Shown piece by piece: positions 32,879 through 40,787 of a stretch of DNA of 50,175 nucleotides. Source of the stretch: Candidatus Helarchaeota archaeon (GTDB lineage: Archaea > Asgardarchaeota > Lokiarchaeia > Helarchaeales > RDOG01); assembly GCA_029838215.1 (NCBI GenBank), contig JALGVI010000051.1:1-50175 (forward strand), written 5' to 3'. Numbering within the stretch: the first letter of the stretch is position 1; each line of letters opens with the position of its first letter. Position numbers and translations under genes: made by a program. The notes under the pieces were generated by a model. It was given only the letters and a program-made list of their open reading frames with translations. It did not search any database and had not been told where the DNA came from.

Positions 32879-33205
32879 ATGGGTGAAAAATTCGACGTAT
32901 TAAAGATATTGGACGTAATGGGTGTACTTTTTGGTTTTTATTTCTTGGGAACCTTTGCATTTATAATGATTTCCGACATAGTGTTTGATACACTAATGGT
33001 AAAACCGGGAATAAGCACGATTTTGATTTTTTCGGGAATCCTCTGCGTGGTTTCCTTCGGATTCCGAACGCTTATTGCGCAAAATAAGGAAGAACCCGAA
33101 TATGAAAGAATCGCAAGGAAATATTTCTTCACGTGGCTAATTTTATTGATCGTTTTAATGTATATTGGCGTGGTTTCTATCATTTTCCCCATCCCAAACT
33201 CTTAA
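32879..33205 (+). CDS. Small three-helix membrane protein
   Basis: This 108-residue protein has three hydrophobic segments: about 12-33 (VMGVLFGFYFLGTFAFIMIS), 44-62 (ISTILIFSGILCVVSFGF) and 84-104 (FFTWLILLIVLMYIGVVSII). A charged loop (IAQNKEEPEYERIARKY) lies between the second and third. No family is recognised and no signal peptidase site is visible. It is 13 bases upstream of the NAC gene, so the two may be co-transcribed. That is suggestive of a role in protein biogenesis at the membrane, but this is inference from position. Confidence 0.65.
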   Translation: MGEKFDVLKILDVMGVLFGFYFLGTFAFIMISDIVFDTLMVKPGISTILIFSGILCVVSFGFRTLIAQNKEEPEYERIARKYFFTWLILLIVLMYIGVVSIIFPIPNS

Positions 33206-33218
33206 GGAGTTATTCCCC

Positions 33219-33665
33219 ATGACTAAATGGCAAAAAATTAAAAAAATGCAACAACAACAGAAAGCAGGCAAGCAAGGCATGGGAGGAATGTCAAACCGTC
33301 AGATGAAGCGAATGATGCGGGGAAAAGGTGGAATGCCAAAAGGAATGGATATCGAAGAATTCCCCGACGTGGAAAAAGTCGTTCTTCATCTCCCTGATCG
33401 GGAAATAACCATCATTCCGGAAAACGTGACGAAAATGGTTCTTCCGCAAGGTGATCTATTTCAAATCTTGGGAAAAACCGAAGAAAACTTAGAAGAAGAA
33501 ACAGGATTGTCCGAGACTTCTGATGAAACTGCAATCTCTCAAAGAGATATTGAGTTGGTGGCACAACAGGCTGGCGTTAGTCCCGAAGAGGCTTTAGAAG
33601 CATTGACAAAGGCGGACGGAAACATAGCTAGAGCTATCCTGCAATTAAAACAATCTATTGCTTAA
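33219..33665 (+). CDS. nac: Nascent polypeptide-associated complex protein (NAC-UBA)
   Basis: This 148-residue archaeal alpha-NAC homologue has a basic, Met/Gln-rich N-terminus (ribosome-binding, KKMQQQQKAGKQGMGG) and a NAC beta-barrel at about 45-95. A UBA domain follows at about 107-145 (DIELVAQQAGVSPEEALEAL then ADGNIARAILQL). It binds the ribosomal exit site and nascent chains as a homodimer. AAGGAG 10 bases before ATG 33219 fixes the start; a longer frame from 33165 overlaps the preceding gene and lacks conservation. The 3' end overlaps the PUA gene on the other strand by four bases. Confidence 0.93.
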   Translation: MTKWQKIKKMQQQQKAGKQGMGGMSNRQMKRMMRGKGGMPKGMDIEEFPDVEKVVLHLPDREITIIPENVTKMVLPQGDLFQILGKTEENLEEETGLSETSDETAISQRDIELVAQQAGVSPEEALEALTKADGNIARAILQLKQSIA

Positions 33666-34138
33666 CTTCTCTTCATTCCATGCCGCGTGTGCACGGCGAG
33701 ACCTCTATTGAAATCCTCTATTTCTTTTTGATTCAGGAGCATCCTACCCACTCCTAGTAATGAGTCCTGCTCATCTACTATCATGACTTCTCCATGCGGT
33801 CTTAGATCTCCATCTACTCGCTTGACGTGCTTGGCAAAAACATTTCTTCCCTCTCTAATGAAAGGCGCAACATCACTTTGAACCACGACCCGCAAGCGTG
33901 GTGATTTCACGATTTTTTGCATCAATAATGCACCATCTAAAGAAAGTGTAAACATTCCATCTGTTGGTTTCAACGTGCAAATTAATCTTCCATCAACATG
34001 TACGAAGCGAATTTTATTTGTCTTTTTTGAACGTGAAAGAACACAATGATCCGGAAAAAAAATTCGCGCTTCCTTGCCCGCTAAATCAAATTGATATTGA
34101 AGAATGAGTCGAATTTGTCGTAAAAAGAATTTAAACAT
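33662..34138 (-). CDS. PUA-domain RNA-binding protein (archaeosine transglycosylase C-terminal type)
   Basis: About 158 residues from ATG 34138; GTG and TTG starts up to 34171 are possible. The first 75 residues follow the TGT-associated domain pattern (LILQYQFDLAGKEARIF and DGMFTLSLDGALLM). Residues about 80-155 form a PUA domain (RVVVQSDVAPFIREGRNVF, then DLRPHGEVMIVDEQDSLLGV). It resembles the C-terminal part of archaeosine tRNA-guanine transglycosylase/archaeosine synthase without the catalytic barrel. Standalone versions near NAC occur in archaea and presumably bind structured RNA. Its stop overlaps the NAC stop. Confidence 0.85.
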   Translation of the reverse strand: MFKFFLRQIRLILQYQFDLAGKEARIFFPDHCVLSRSKKTNKIRFVHVDGRLICTLKPTDGMFTLSLDGALLMQKIVKSPRLRVVVQSDVAPFIREGRNVFAKHVKRVDGDLRPHGEVMIVDEQDSLLGVGRMLLNQKEIEDFNRGLAVHTRHGMKRS

Positions 34139-34258
34139 TGAATCTCGTGAATCTATCCTTTCCACGCTCAATTACTCCAAAAAGTCCCTGCAGAAATGCT
34201 AATCAAGCAAGTTTCTTTAAGATTGCTTTCTCCAAAATAAAAAGAAATAGTTATTAGT

Positions 34259-35572
34259 TTACGTGTATAATGCACACGAGGATCGCTCTTGCTTTCTTTC
34301 GAGAACCTTTAAGATTGAATTCACAAAATCTTCCATTTTTATGACAGTCTTTCGAATTTGGGCTTTGTATTCTTTTGCTGTTATCTTTCTGTCCTTCATG
34401 TCATTTTCAAGGTTTAAATAACGTCGGATTGCGAACATGCCTGCTTCCATGCAAATCGCTTTAATATCCGCACCACTGATTTTTTCAATCGTGCCTTTAA
34501 TGTCAACTCTTCTGAGTCCCGATGATTTCTTGTACTCATTCACGATTTCTGAAAATGATAGATCGGGATTCTCAAGATTCATGCTTCGTGAATGAATTTT
34601 GAAGATCTCGTTCTGAGCGTGTTCATCTGGAAAGTCAAAATGAATGATTCGGTCGAATCTTCCAGGACGAAGAAGTGCTTCGTCAAGGATATCAGGTCTA
34701 TTTGTCGCCGCTAAGATTCTCACTTCTCCTCTTGATTCAAAACCGTCTAAAGTACTTAATAATTGCATGAGTGTTCGTTGGACTTCTCTATCTCCACTTG
34801 TGGCGACCTCCAAACGCTTGCAACCAATTGCATCCAACTCATCAATAAAGACAATGCTGGGCGCTTTTTCCTTTGCCAATTGAAAAACTTCTCTGACCAA
34901 TCGGGCGCCTTCACCAATGAACTTTTGAACCAATTCAGAACCGATAATACGGATAAACGTGGCTCTTGTTTCATGGGCAACTGCCTTTGCTAAAAGAGTT
35001 TTACCAGTTCCTGGAGGCCCGCACAATAACACGCCTTTAGGAGGATCGATTCCGATTCGCTCATATAATTCCGGGTGCGTGAAAGGATACTCTGTGGTTT
35101 CCCTGATTTCATTGATCTGCTTTTTCAATCCACCAATATCAGAATAATCGTAAACGGGCGCCTCATCAACTTCCATCGCCTGCACGAGAGGATCTTTCGA
35201 GGAAGGAAGCACCTCAAGGATTGCGAAATTCCGCTGGTTCAAAGCAACGCGCACGCCGGGTGCGATTTTTTTCTTCGGAATTATTCCCGATGCGTGAACG
35301 ACAAATTGAGGACCTGTCGAACTCTTGACAATGACCCGGTTGTCTTCTAATACGTCCACTACATCAGCGGTGACCAAAGGCGTCTTCTTCATTCGGTCGA
35401 GCTCGGTCCGAATTGTCCGAAGTTCTCGTTCCAACCGGATTTTCTCAGCTTCTATTAACTGTTTTTCCGTTTCTAAAGTCCGAATACGACGCTCCAAATG
35501 CCGCGTGTAAGATATCAAATATTGATTATTTTCTTCATAACTTCTCGCTTTTTTAGTCGTTTTTTCAGCCAC
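34259..35572 (-). CDS. pan: Proteasome-activating nucleotidase
   Basis: This 437-residue AAA+ ATPase has an N-terminal coiled coil at about 12-62, an OB domain (65-125), Walker A GPPGTGKT at 185-192 and Walker B IDELD at 243-247. The second region of homology includes AATNRPDILDEALLRPGRFDR. The C-terminus ends L-Y-T, an HbYX motif that docks into the 20S alpha ring and opens the gate. PAN unfolds substrates for the archaeal proteasome. No proteasome subunit gene is in the window. It is a single gene, with the start ATG preceded by a purine-rich AGGATTGGAGGAAT-like leader. Confidence 0.96.
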   Translation of the reverse strand: MAEKTTKKARSYEENNQYLISYTRHLERRIRTLETEKQLIEAEKIRLERELRTIRTELDRMKKTPLVTADVVDVLEDNRVIVKSSTGPQFVVHASGIIPKKKIAPGVRVALNQRNFAILEVLPSSKDPLVQAMEVDEAPVYDYSDIGGLKKQINEIRETTEYPFTHPELYERIGIDPPKGVLLCGPPGTGKTLLAKAVAHETRATFIRIIGSELVQKFIGEGARLVREVFQLAKEKAPSIVFIDELDAIGCKRLEVATSGDREVQRTLMQLLSTLDGFESRGEVRILAATNRPDILDEALLRPGRFDRIIHFDFPDEHAQNEIFKIHSRSMNLENPDLSFSEIVNEYKKSSGLRRVDIKGTIEKISGADIKAICMEAGMFAIRRYLNLENDMKDRKITAKEYKAQIRKTVIKMEDFVNSILKVLERKQERSSCALYT

Positions 35573-35722
35573 GGAGATTCCTCCAATCCTCTGGGAGGAA
35601 AGAAGTCCTTTCCTTTCTAGAGTTTTGATTGGTTTAATTTCATGATAGGAAGGTATTCATGATACAAATATTTTATTGAACGATTTTCCTACTTTTTTCA
35701 TCTTATATAGAAAAACTCTTTC

Positions 35723-36169
35723 TTAATAAAGACTGACTTTGATGCCTGAAAGCAACAGAAAAAAAGCTAAAAACAGGTCAAAGTTCGATTTTTGGCTGTA
35801 ACGGTCATTCGTGATGATCGCAATAGAATTAGAAACGAAATGAGTTGCTACGATCATTCGATCGTGTAATTCAGGAATTTGAATTTTTAAAAATTTTTTC
35901 CAACACTCTAAATCCATGTCCTTTAAAAAGATAGATTCTGAATCTCTAACAACTTCAAAAATATTAGAAAGCTTCTCAATAGGAATTAATTTACCAAAAA
36001 TTTCCTTCCTTTTTAGAATTGCATATATTACTTCTCCAAGAACAATACTTGGCAATATTAAAGAAATCTCATCATTTTCTGCTCTTTGAAAAACCTCATC
36101 GCTTTTTGGAGGAAGTGCATCGACAATAAACGCCAGAAAGGCTACAGCATCGATCGTATACGTTTCCAA
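35723..36169 (-). CDS. vapC: PIN-domain toxin VapC, second locus
   Basis: This 148-residue PIN protein shows acidic residues in TIDAVAFLAFIVD, VLGEVIYAI, LHDRMIVATHF and IITNDRYSQ, the standard four-acid set for Mg-dependent RNase activity. The last 20 residues are unusually hydrophobic (FDLFLAFFLLLSGIKVSLY) compared with typical PIN C-termini. The gene starts 3 bases after the antitoxin stop. It is unrelated in detail to the PIN protein at 22760-23179. Confidence 0.88.
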   Translation of the reverse strand: METYTIDAVAFLAFIVDALPPKSDEVFQRAENDEISLILPSIVLGEVIYAILKRKEIFGKLIPIEKLSNIFEVVRDSESIFLKDMDLECWKKFLKIQIPELHDRMIVATHFVSNSIAIITNDRYSQKSNFDLFLAFFLLLSGIKVSLY

Positions 36170-36172
36170 TTA

Positions 36173-36403
36173 TTATAACTTCCATTTTTTGCGTTCTTCT
36201 TTGATTATTTCTTCTACTTCTTTAAAGTTGATCTCCTTAAAAATTCCCCGTAAACTCCGTAAACTATGACTTTTAGACTTCAATAATATACCTTCAGGCG
36301 TTGGGATTAGCTCTAATTCCACATTTTCTCCGAAATGATATTTTTCCCGTAAATCTTTTGGTATTGTGATCTGCCCTTTCTTTGAAATTTTGACTTTATT
36401 CAT
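36173..36403 (-). CDS. vapB: AbrB-type antitoxin VapB, second locus
   Basis: About 76 residues from ATG 36403; GTG and TTG starts a few bases upstream are possible. The N-terminus KVKISKKGQITIPKDLREKY is the AbrB/MazE DNA-binding fold. The acidic-basic C-terminal tail (EINFKEVEEIIKEERKKWKL) is the toxin-neutralising part. It lies directly before the PIN toxin gene, forming a standard VapBC pair. Confidence 0.88.
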   Translation of the reverse strand: MNKVKISKKGQITIPKDLREKYHFGENVELELIPTPEGILLKSKSHSLRSLRGIFKEINFKEVEEIIKEERKKWKL

Positions 36404-36536
36404 CTGCACCAATTAATATTCGGAATGATGGAATTTAGGTCTTACCATCCGAATAAGAATCCATTTTTTTAAAGATGCTCTTAATGACTGTCATGGATTT
36501 TTATCGAATAATGATTTGAATTATTAAATTATTCAT

Positions 36537-37061
36537 TTATCCTATTCGTCTTTTCTGTTTCACGAGTGACTGAGCTAGCTGGTGGAACGCTTTTTCCACG
36601 TTCATGTCTGTTTTTGCCGAAGTTTCGATAAAGTCCATGCCCAGCTCTTCCGCCAACTTTCTCCCTTCTTCGGAAGAAACTACTGGTTCTAGATCCATTT
36701 TATTTGCCACGAGTATTTCTTCGTGATCCTCTTGAATGGTGTTCACGATTTCAGTCTTCCAGTTCCTGATCGACGTAAAAGATTCTTCTCTAGTGACATC
36801 ATAAACGTAAAATACACCTTGTGCATTTATGTAAAACTGTTTTCTCGCCTGGTGAAATAATTCTTGTCCTGCAATGTCCCACAAGATTAGTTTAATTTTC
36901 GTTCCATCCTCCTCTTCGTATTCCTTTCTCAATAAATTTGCACCCAACGTTGGCATGTAGTTGCTTTGAAAAGTATTCTTTACAAAACGATTAATGAGAC
37001 TCGTTTTTCCTACTGAATAGTCTCCCACGACGCAAATTTTGAATTTGAATAGCGATGACAT
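36537..37061 (-). CDS. Ras/Rab-like small GTPase
   Basis: This 174-residue small GTPase has all G motifs: G1 GDYSVGKT (13-20), switch I Thr38 in PTLGAN, G3 WDIAGQE (61-67), G4 NKMD (120-123) and G5 TSAK (147-150). WDIAGQE and the Rab-like YVYDVTREESF make it closest to eukaryotic Rab/Ras rather than to bacterial MglA. There is no C-terminal prenylation cysteine, so membrane contact, if any, must be through a partner. I chose ATG 37061, preceded by AGGTGG at 5-7 bases; a GTG at 37070 is upstream of that spacing. It is divergent from the unknown gene at 37245 across a shared 180-base promoter region. Confidence 0.95.
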   Translation of the reverse strand: MSSLFKFKICVVGDYSVGKTSLINRFVKNTFQSNYMPTLGANLLRKEYEEEDGTKIKLILWDIAGQELFHQARKQFYINAQGVFYVYDVTREESFTSIRNWKTEIVNTIQEDHEEILVANKMDLEPVVSSEEGRKLAEELGMDFIETSAKTDMNVEKAFHQLAQSLVKQKRRIG

Positions 37062-37158
37062 GAAATCCACCTGTTTTAATTATGAATTGACTTGCTTCCT
37101 CCTTCTAAAATTTGAAATTCAAGATCAAGAATTGATCAAGTTGATTTTATTTAAAAAA

Positions 37159-37170
37159 GATATAAATAAT
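37159..37170 (+). promoter_or_regulatory. Candidate TATA box for the unknown gene divergent from the GTPase
   Basis: GATATAAATAAT with an A-rich stretch before it lies about 36 bases before TTG 37206 and 75 bases before ATG 37245. Confidence 0.4.
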
Positions 37171-37244
37171 TCAGAATAAAAGAAATTCCTAAGAATCATG
37201 TTAATTTGTGGATAGGAAACAAATTTCAAGTCAGGCAATCGCAC

Positions 37245-38600
37245 ATGAGAGTCAAAGCTAAAGTAAGCGAAGAAGAATGGAAGGAAGAACGAAAAAGTCA
37301 GGAAAGATTACGTGAGCTATACAAGAAAGAAGAAGAAAAGATCATTAGTCGAGTGAAGAACATAACTGATCTTCACGATCTTCGTGAGATCATTTCAGAA
37401 CTTGGTGATGATTTTGAATGGCAAGAATCCACGTCTCGCTGGCTTAAGGAATCTGGTCCTTTTGAGTTTGCTTGCTTGAACATGCGCGTGCCCGGACTTG
37501 AGCCCCACAAGGAGCGATACATTTTTTGGGGGATCATGGCGTTTTCTGCTGCACCTGTTGCAAAATTTGATCATCTCGGTGATCTCGAGCGAATTCTATT
37601 TGAATTGGACAAAAAGAAGGGTGAAGTTCGTGCATTCTCGACCGTGGTACACGGCTTTCTGAACCAATATTGGGAGAAAATCGGAAAATTCACGGACATT
37701 AACACGGCATTAATATCGGATGATATCAAGATTGAATTCGAACCTGGAGATCATTCTATTAGCGTTTTTAAGAAAAAACCAAGGATACGCGTTCTGGGCG
37801 TGTTCATTCCCGATCTTTTTAGCATGTTGCGTCGGATTTTTTCTGATAACGTTGCAAAAATGAAGTATCGAATCATCGAGATTCCTACCGTCCCGCATCA
37901 AGATTTTGAAAGAATATTGGAAATTCCCTTCTATGAATACGTCCAAAAAGTAATTGAAATTGATGGATTCATTCAAAAAGAATGGAAACGCGAGCCAATA
38001 CGTTCAAAAATACCGAAACTCCTGAAAAGATTTATCGGGATAAAGCATCCTCTTGATTCTCACGATTATCTCTTGTTTTTATATCATTTATTGTGGCGCA
38101 TTCCTGTCAACGAACATGAGAAATACTTAAAAAAATTACAAAAAATCTTGGAAAAACGACGAGACTTGGAAGTTGACTTTGGCCATCACTTGAAAGAATT
38201 GATCGAAAAACATCAGGCATTGATGGAACGCACGGAGTACTTGAGTTGGCAGAGTTTTAAGAAATCCGAAAAGTTCAAAGAGAAATTGGATAAAGAATAT
38301 CTCAAGGACCTTAATGCTGTTGCTGCAGAATCCATTCCTGTTTCCATTGATAAAATATTTCGAAAAACACTTGAAGATACGGGATATCCTGAAAAATCAA
38401 CTTGGCTAAAGAAAATTATGAGATTGGGCGGTTGGGCAATTGGACATAGCTATCGAATCGCATGGCTCGTGCTTTCCAGGTTTGAATGGCTACGAGATCG
38501 CGTGTTGAAACGCTTGGAAAATGTGAAATTGCCCCTTCCTGGTGGAAGTGAAGACTCAGAATCAGAAGGCGGTAAAAAATTGGCATTAAAAACCGTTTGA
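37245..38600 (+). CDS. Unknown soluble protein divergent from the small GTPase
   Basis: About 451 residues from ATG 37245; TTG 37206 would add 13. A charged coiled-coil lead (KVSEEEWKEERKSQERLREL, then EEEKIISRV) comes first. Next is a globular region with aromatic clusters (DDFEWQESTSRWLKESGPFEF, split by charge). A helical second half follows (HDYLLFLYHLLWRIP, LKKLQKILEKRRDLEVDFGH). The tail is Gly/Ser/Glu-rich. I recognise no family. No predicted membrane span, although RLGGWAIGHSYRIAWLVL near the end is moderately hydrophobic. Head-to-head placement with a Ras-like GTPase makes a regulator or effector possible, but that is only context. Confidence 0.65.
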   Translation: MRVKAKVSEEEWKEERKSQERLRELYKKEEEKIISRVKNITDLHDLREIISELGDDFEWQESTSRWLKESGPFEFACLNMRVPGLEPHKERYIFWGIMAFSAAPVAKFDHLGDLERILFELDKKKGEVRAFSTVVHGFLNQYWEKIGKFTDINTALISDDIKIEFEPGDHSISVFKKKPRIRVLGVFIPDLFSMLRRIFSDNVAKMKYRIIEIPTVPHQDFERILEIPFYEYVQKVIEIDGFIQKEWKREPIRSKIPKLLKRFIGIKHPLDSHDYLLFLYHLLWRIPVNEHEKYLKKLQKILEKRRDLEVDFGHHLKELIEKHQALMERTEYLSWQSFKKSEKFKEKLDKEYLKDLNAVAAESIPVSIDKIFRKTLEDTGYPEKSTWLKKIMRLGGWAIGHSYRIAWLVLSRFEWLRDRVLKRLENVKLPLPGGSEDSESEGGKKLALKTV

Positions 38601-38604
38601 CACT

Positions 38605-39744
38605 TTATATGGGGCTATTCGTCATGACTTCTGGTGCTTGATCCTTCTTTACGATTAAATCATCCTCGAAATCTATGGCACCCCATTCTGGAATGATAAT
38701 TTTCGGTTCAAAGGCAATCACGTTTCCTGCACGTAAAGGTTCTTGTCCATCACGGACTAAGAACGGCAGGTCGTCCAAGGCTAATCCAATCCCATGCCCT
38801 AATCCGACTCGGTCGTCCCCAAAACCCTGAAAATAATCAACAAGTCCTTTTGGAAGTTCCTTTTCCATGATTTTATAAAGTTGTTGTGGAGTCGTGCCTT
38901 CTCGAATGGCAGAAATCCCTGCATTCCGGGCTTTTAGCAAGGCTTCATGTCGTTCCAAATATTTCCTTGTAGTTTTTCCAACAAAATAAGTTCTTGCATG
39001 ATCCGAGGTGTATCCGTTGACGACCGTGGCGACGTCGACAACAACAATATCACCGTCTTTAATCACGCGATGAGAAGGCCCATGCGGTTCTGCTTTTGAT
39101 GCTCCAACTCCACACAATACAGGTGGAAAGTCGCTTCTTGCCCAGAGATTTTCACCTGAAGCAATTATAAATGGTGTCCTGGCCCAATAATGATTAAAAT
39201 ATGCAAAAATGCTGCCGTGCCGCGTTATTTCACGTTGAATTTCACCCGCAAGATCAAGTTCCGTTATTCCCGGACGAAGCATTTCTCGGCATACTGTTTG
39301 AACTCGTTCTCCGACTTTTGCACTTTTTCTCAGGAGCTCAAGTTCCTCAGCATCTTTTATGGAACGTTGCAATTTTATCGGTTGAGAAAGGTTCGTGAAA
39401 TTAGAATCCGGGAAGACTTTTTTGAATCGCAAGAACTGGGAAGTGCTAAGAGAATCTAGCTCCAATCCGATTTGATTCTGGCAATTTAATTCTGATAATT
39501 TATCAAAAATCTGTCTTGTTGATTTCAGAATTATCTTTTCTCGAATCGGACTTTCCTCAACTGCGCGTTCGAAATTCCTGCGAATGAAGAGGATCGGATC
39601 TCCATCTACTGGAATCACGCAAATGGAGTGTTGTGCGGTTCCGCTGAAGTAAAATATGTTACGAGAGTTGAAAAGTACCGCAGACTTAACCTGCATTTCA
39701 CTCATTGTGTCTTTGAGCTTTTCGATGCGATTTTTCACGGACAT
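38605..39744 (-). CDS. M24-family metallopeptidase, Xaa-Pro aminopeptidase type
   Basis: This 379-residue protein has a creatinase-like N-terminal domain (about 1-130) and a pita-bread catalytic domain (about 145-375). The five metal ligands are visible: Asp in VVVDVATVVNGY, Asp in YTSDHARTYFVG, His in GLGHGIGL, Glu in AFEPKI and Glu in DFEDDLIV. The catalytic-domain landmark EPHGPSHRVIKDGD is present. It should remove N-terminal residues preceding proline from peptides. Nearest relatives are archaeal PepQ/Xaa-Pro dipeptidases. Its stop lies four bases from that of the preceding plus-strand gene. Confidence 0.92.
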   Translation of the reverse strand: MSVKNRIEKLKDTMSEMQVKSAVLFNSRNIFYFSGTAQHSICVIPVDGDPILFIRRNFERAVEESPIREKIILKSTRQIFDKLSELNCQNQIGLELDSLSTSQFLRFKKVFPDSNFTNLSQPIKLQRSIKDAEELELLRKSAKVGERVQTVCREMLRPGITELDLAGEIQREITRHGSIFAYFNHYWARTPFIIASGENLWARSDFPPVLCGVGASKAEPHGPSHRVIKDGDIVVVDVATVVNGYTSDHARTYFVGKTTRKYLERHEALLKARNAGISAIREGTTPQQLYKIMEKELPKGLVDYFQGFGDDRVGLGHGIGLALDDLPFLVRDGQEPLRAGNVIAFEPKIIIPEWGAIDFEDDLIVKKDQAPEVMTNSPI

Positions 39745-39866
39745 TTATCTCGACCTGAGTTAACAAGATGAATGATAAGTAATCGTTTTAGGCACTCACG
39801 TACCAAATTAAGTAAGATAACGATTCTTCAAATAATTTTAAACATTGAGCACGGAAGAATAAAATC

Positions 39867-40661
39867 ATGGACACGAAAGCAAGATCGGGTCATAATTCCG
39901 AATGGGAAGATAAGAAAAAAGAAATCGAGTATTTCGAAAAAATAGAACGGAAGAAAAGACCTGAGTGGGGATCTCAATGGGATTCTGAAATGATGAGCTA
40001 CATTCGTCAAATGGGGAGCGAAAAGACCATGAGACTTTTTTATCAGAGATATATCCCTAATTCTACTTGTTTAATTGTTGGTCTTGGAGGAGGTGGAGAT
40101 GCCGTGCTCGTGAAAGACCTAGCAAGGATGATCATTGGGATCGACATCACGAAACTTCCGTTGGTCGAAGCGAGAAACCGTGGAATTAAAGGAGAATTCA
40201 TTGCATGCGATGCGGAATTTCTCCCTTTTCGTGAAAAAATCTTCTCTTCAATAATAATACGTTCAACATTACACCACCTGCCTCACGTAGAAGCCGACCT
40301 TTCTCAATTTGCGAAAGTTTTACAGAAAGATGGTGCATTAATCCTCCAAGAACCCGGATTGTTGAATCCCATCGCATTAATCGGACGAACATTTTTCCCC
40401 ACGAACAGGCATACTCCCGGGGAGAGACCATTCGTGCCTTTAGCTTTACAAAATCGGATAAAGTCGGATTTGATTATCGTAAAATCGGAATATCATTATT
40501 TATTTTCTCATTTCTTGCCGATCCTTTGGAAAGTCCTTCCAAAAAAACTTAAAAAGGTAAAAATTTTGGATCTCGCTTGCGATTTCGACAAATTTTTGTT
40601 AAAAACGCCTCTAAAACAACTCTGTTGGATTTTCACGATCGTGGCAATTAAAAAGACATGA
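39867..40661 (+). CDS. Class I SAM-dependent methyltransferase
   Basis: This 264-residue protein has a charged N-terminal helix (SEWEDKKKEIEYFEKIERKK). The methyltransferase motifs are I: LIVGLGGGGDAVLV (about residue 70), II: IIGIDITK with the acidic residue at the end of strand 2, post-II: FIACDAEFLPF, and IV/V: IIIRSTLHHLPHVEADLSQF. The HH and the following GALILQEPGLLNP match ubiE/menG-like and related C- or O-methyltransferases. The substrate is unknown. It is a single gene in front of the leuC-type dehydratase, 120 bases apart. Confidence 0.85.
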   Translation: MDTKARSGHNSEWEDKKKEIEYFEKIERKKRPEWGSQWDSEMMSYIRQMGSEKTMRLFYQRYIPNSTCLIVGLGGGGDAVLVKDLARMIIGIDITKLPLVEARNRGIKGEFIACDAEFLPFREKIFSSIIIRSTLHHLPHVEADLSQFAKVLQKDGALILQEPGLLNPIALIGRTFFPTNRHTPGERPFVPLALQNRIKSDLIIVKSEYHYLFSHFLPILWKVLPKKLKKVKILDLACDFDKFLLKTPLKQLCWIFTIVAIKKT

Positions 40662-40734
40662 GAAAAATTTTTTATTTGAATTTCAAGATTCCCAACTAAG
40701 ATTCAACTTATCTCCGTGATTTTTTACACGAGCT

Positions 40735-40745
40735 ATGTAGTACAT
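40735..40745. repeat. Small palindrome upstream of leuC
   Basis: ATGTA-g-TACAT is a perfect inverted repeat followed by another ATACAT. It lies about 40 bases before the start codon, around the expected promoter, and may be an operator. Confidence 0.3.
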
Positions 40746-40772
40746 CATACATAAATGACATAAATCCGATCT

Positions 40773-40787
40773 GGAGGTATGTTTTTG
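40773..40787 (+). promoter_or_regulatory. Ribosome-binding site that fixes the leuC start at TTG
   Basis: GGAGGT (40773-40778) is immediately followed by ATG, which is too close to be used. Six bases after GGAGGT comes TTG (40785-40787), giving MGKTIAEKIL, the canonical LeuC N-terminus. TTG is therefore the likely start. Confidence 0.6.

Noticed and set aside
34145..34165. A further match to the nreA-end repeat (AGATTCACGAG) in the PUA gene
   Set aside because: It is only 11 bases, lies near the start of a coding region, and is likely chance given the local codons.
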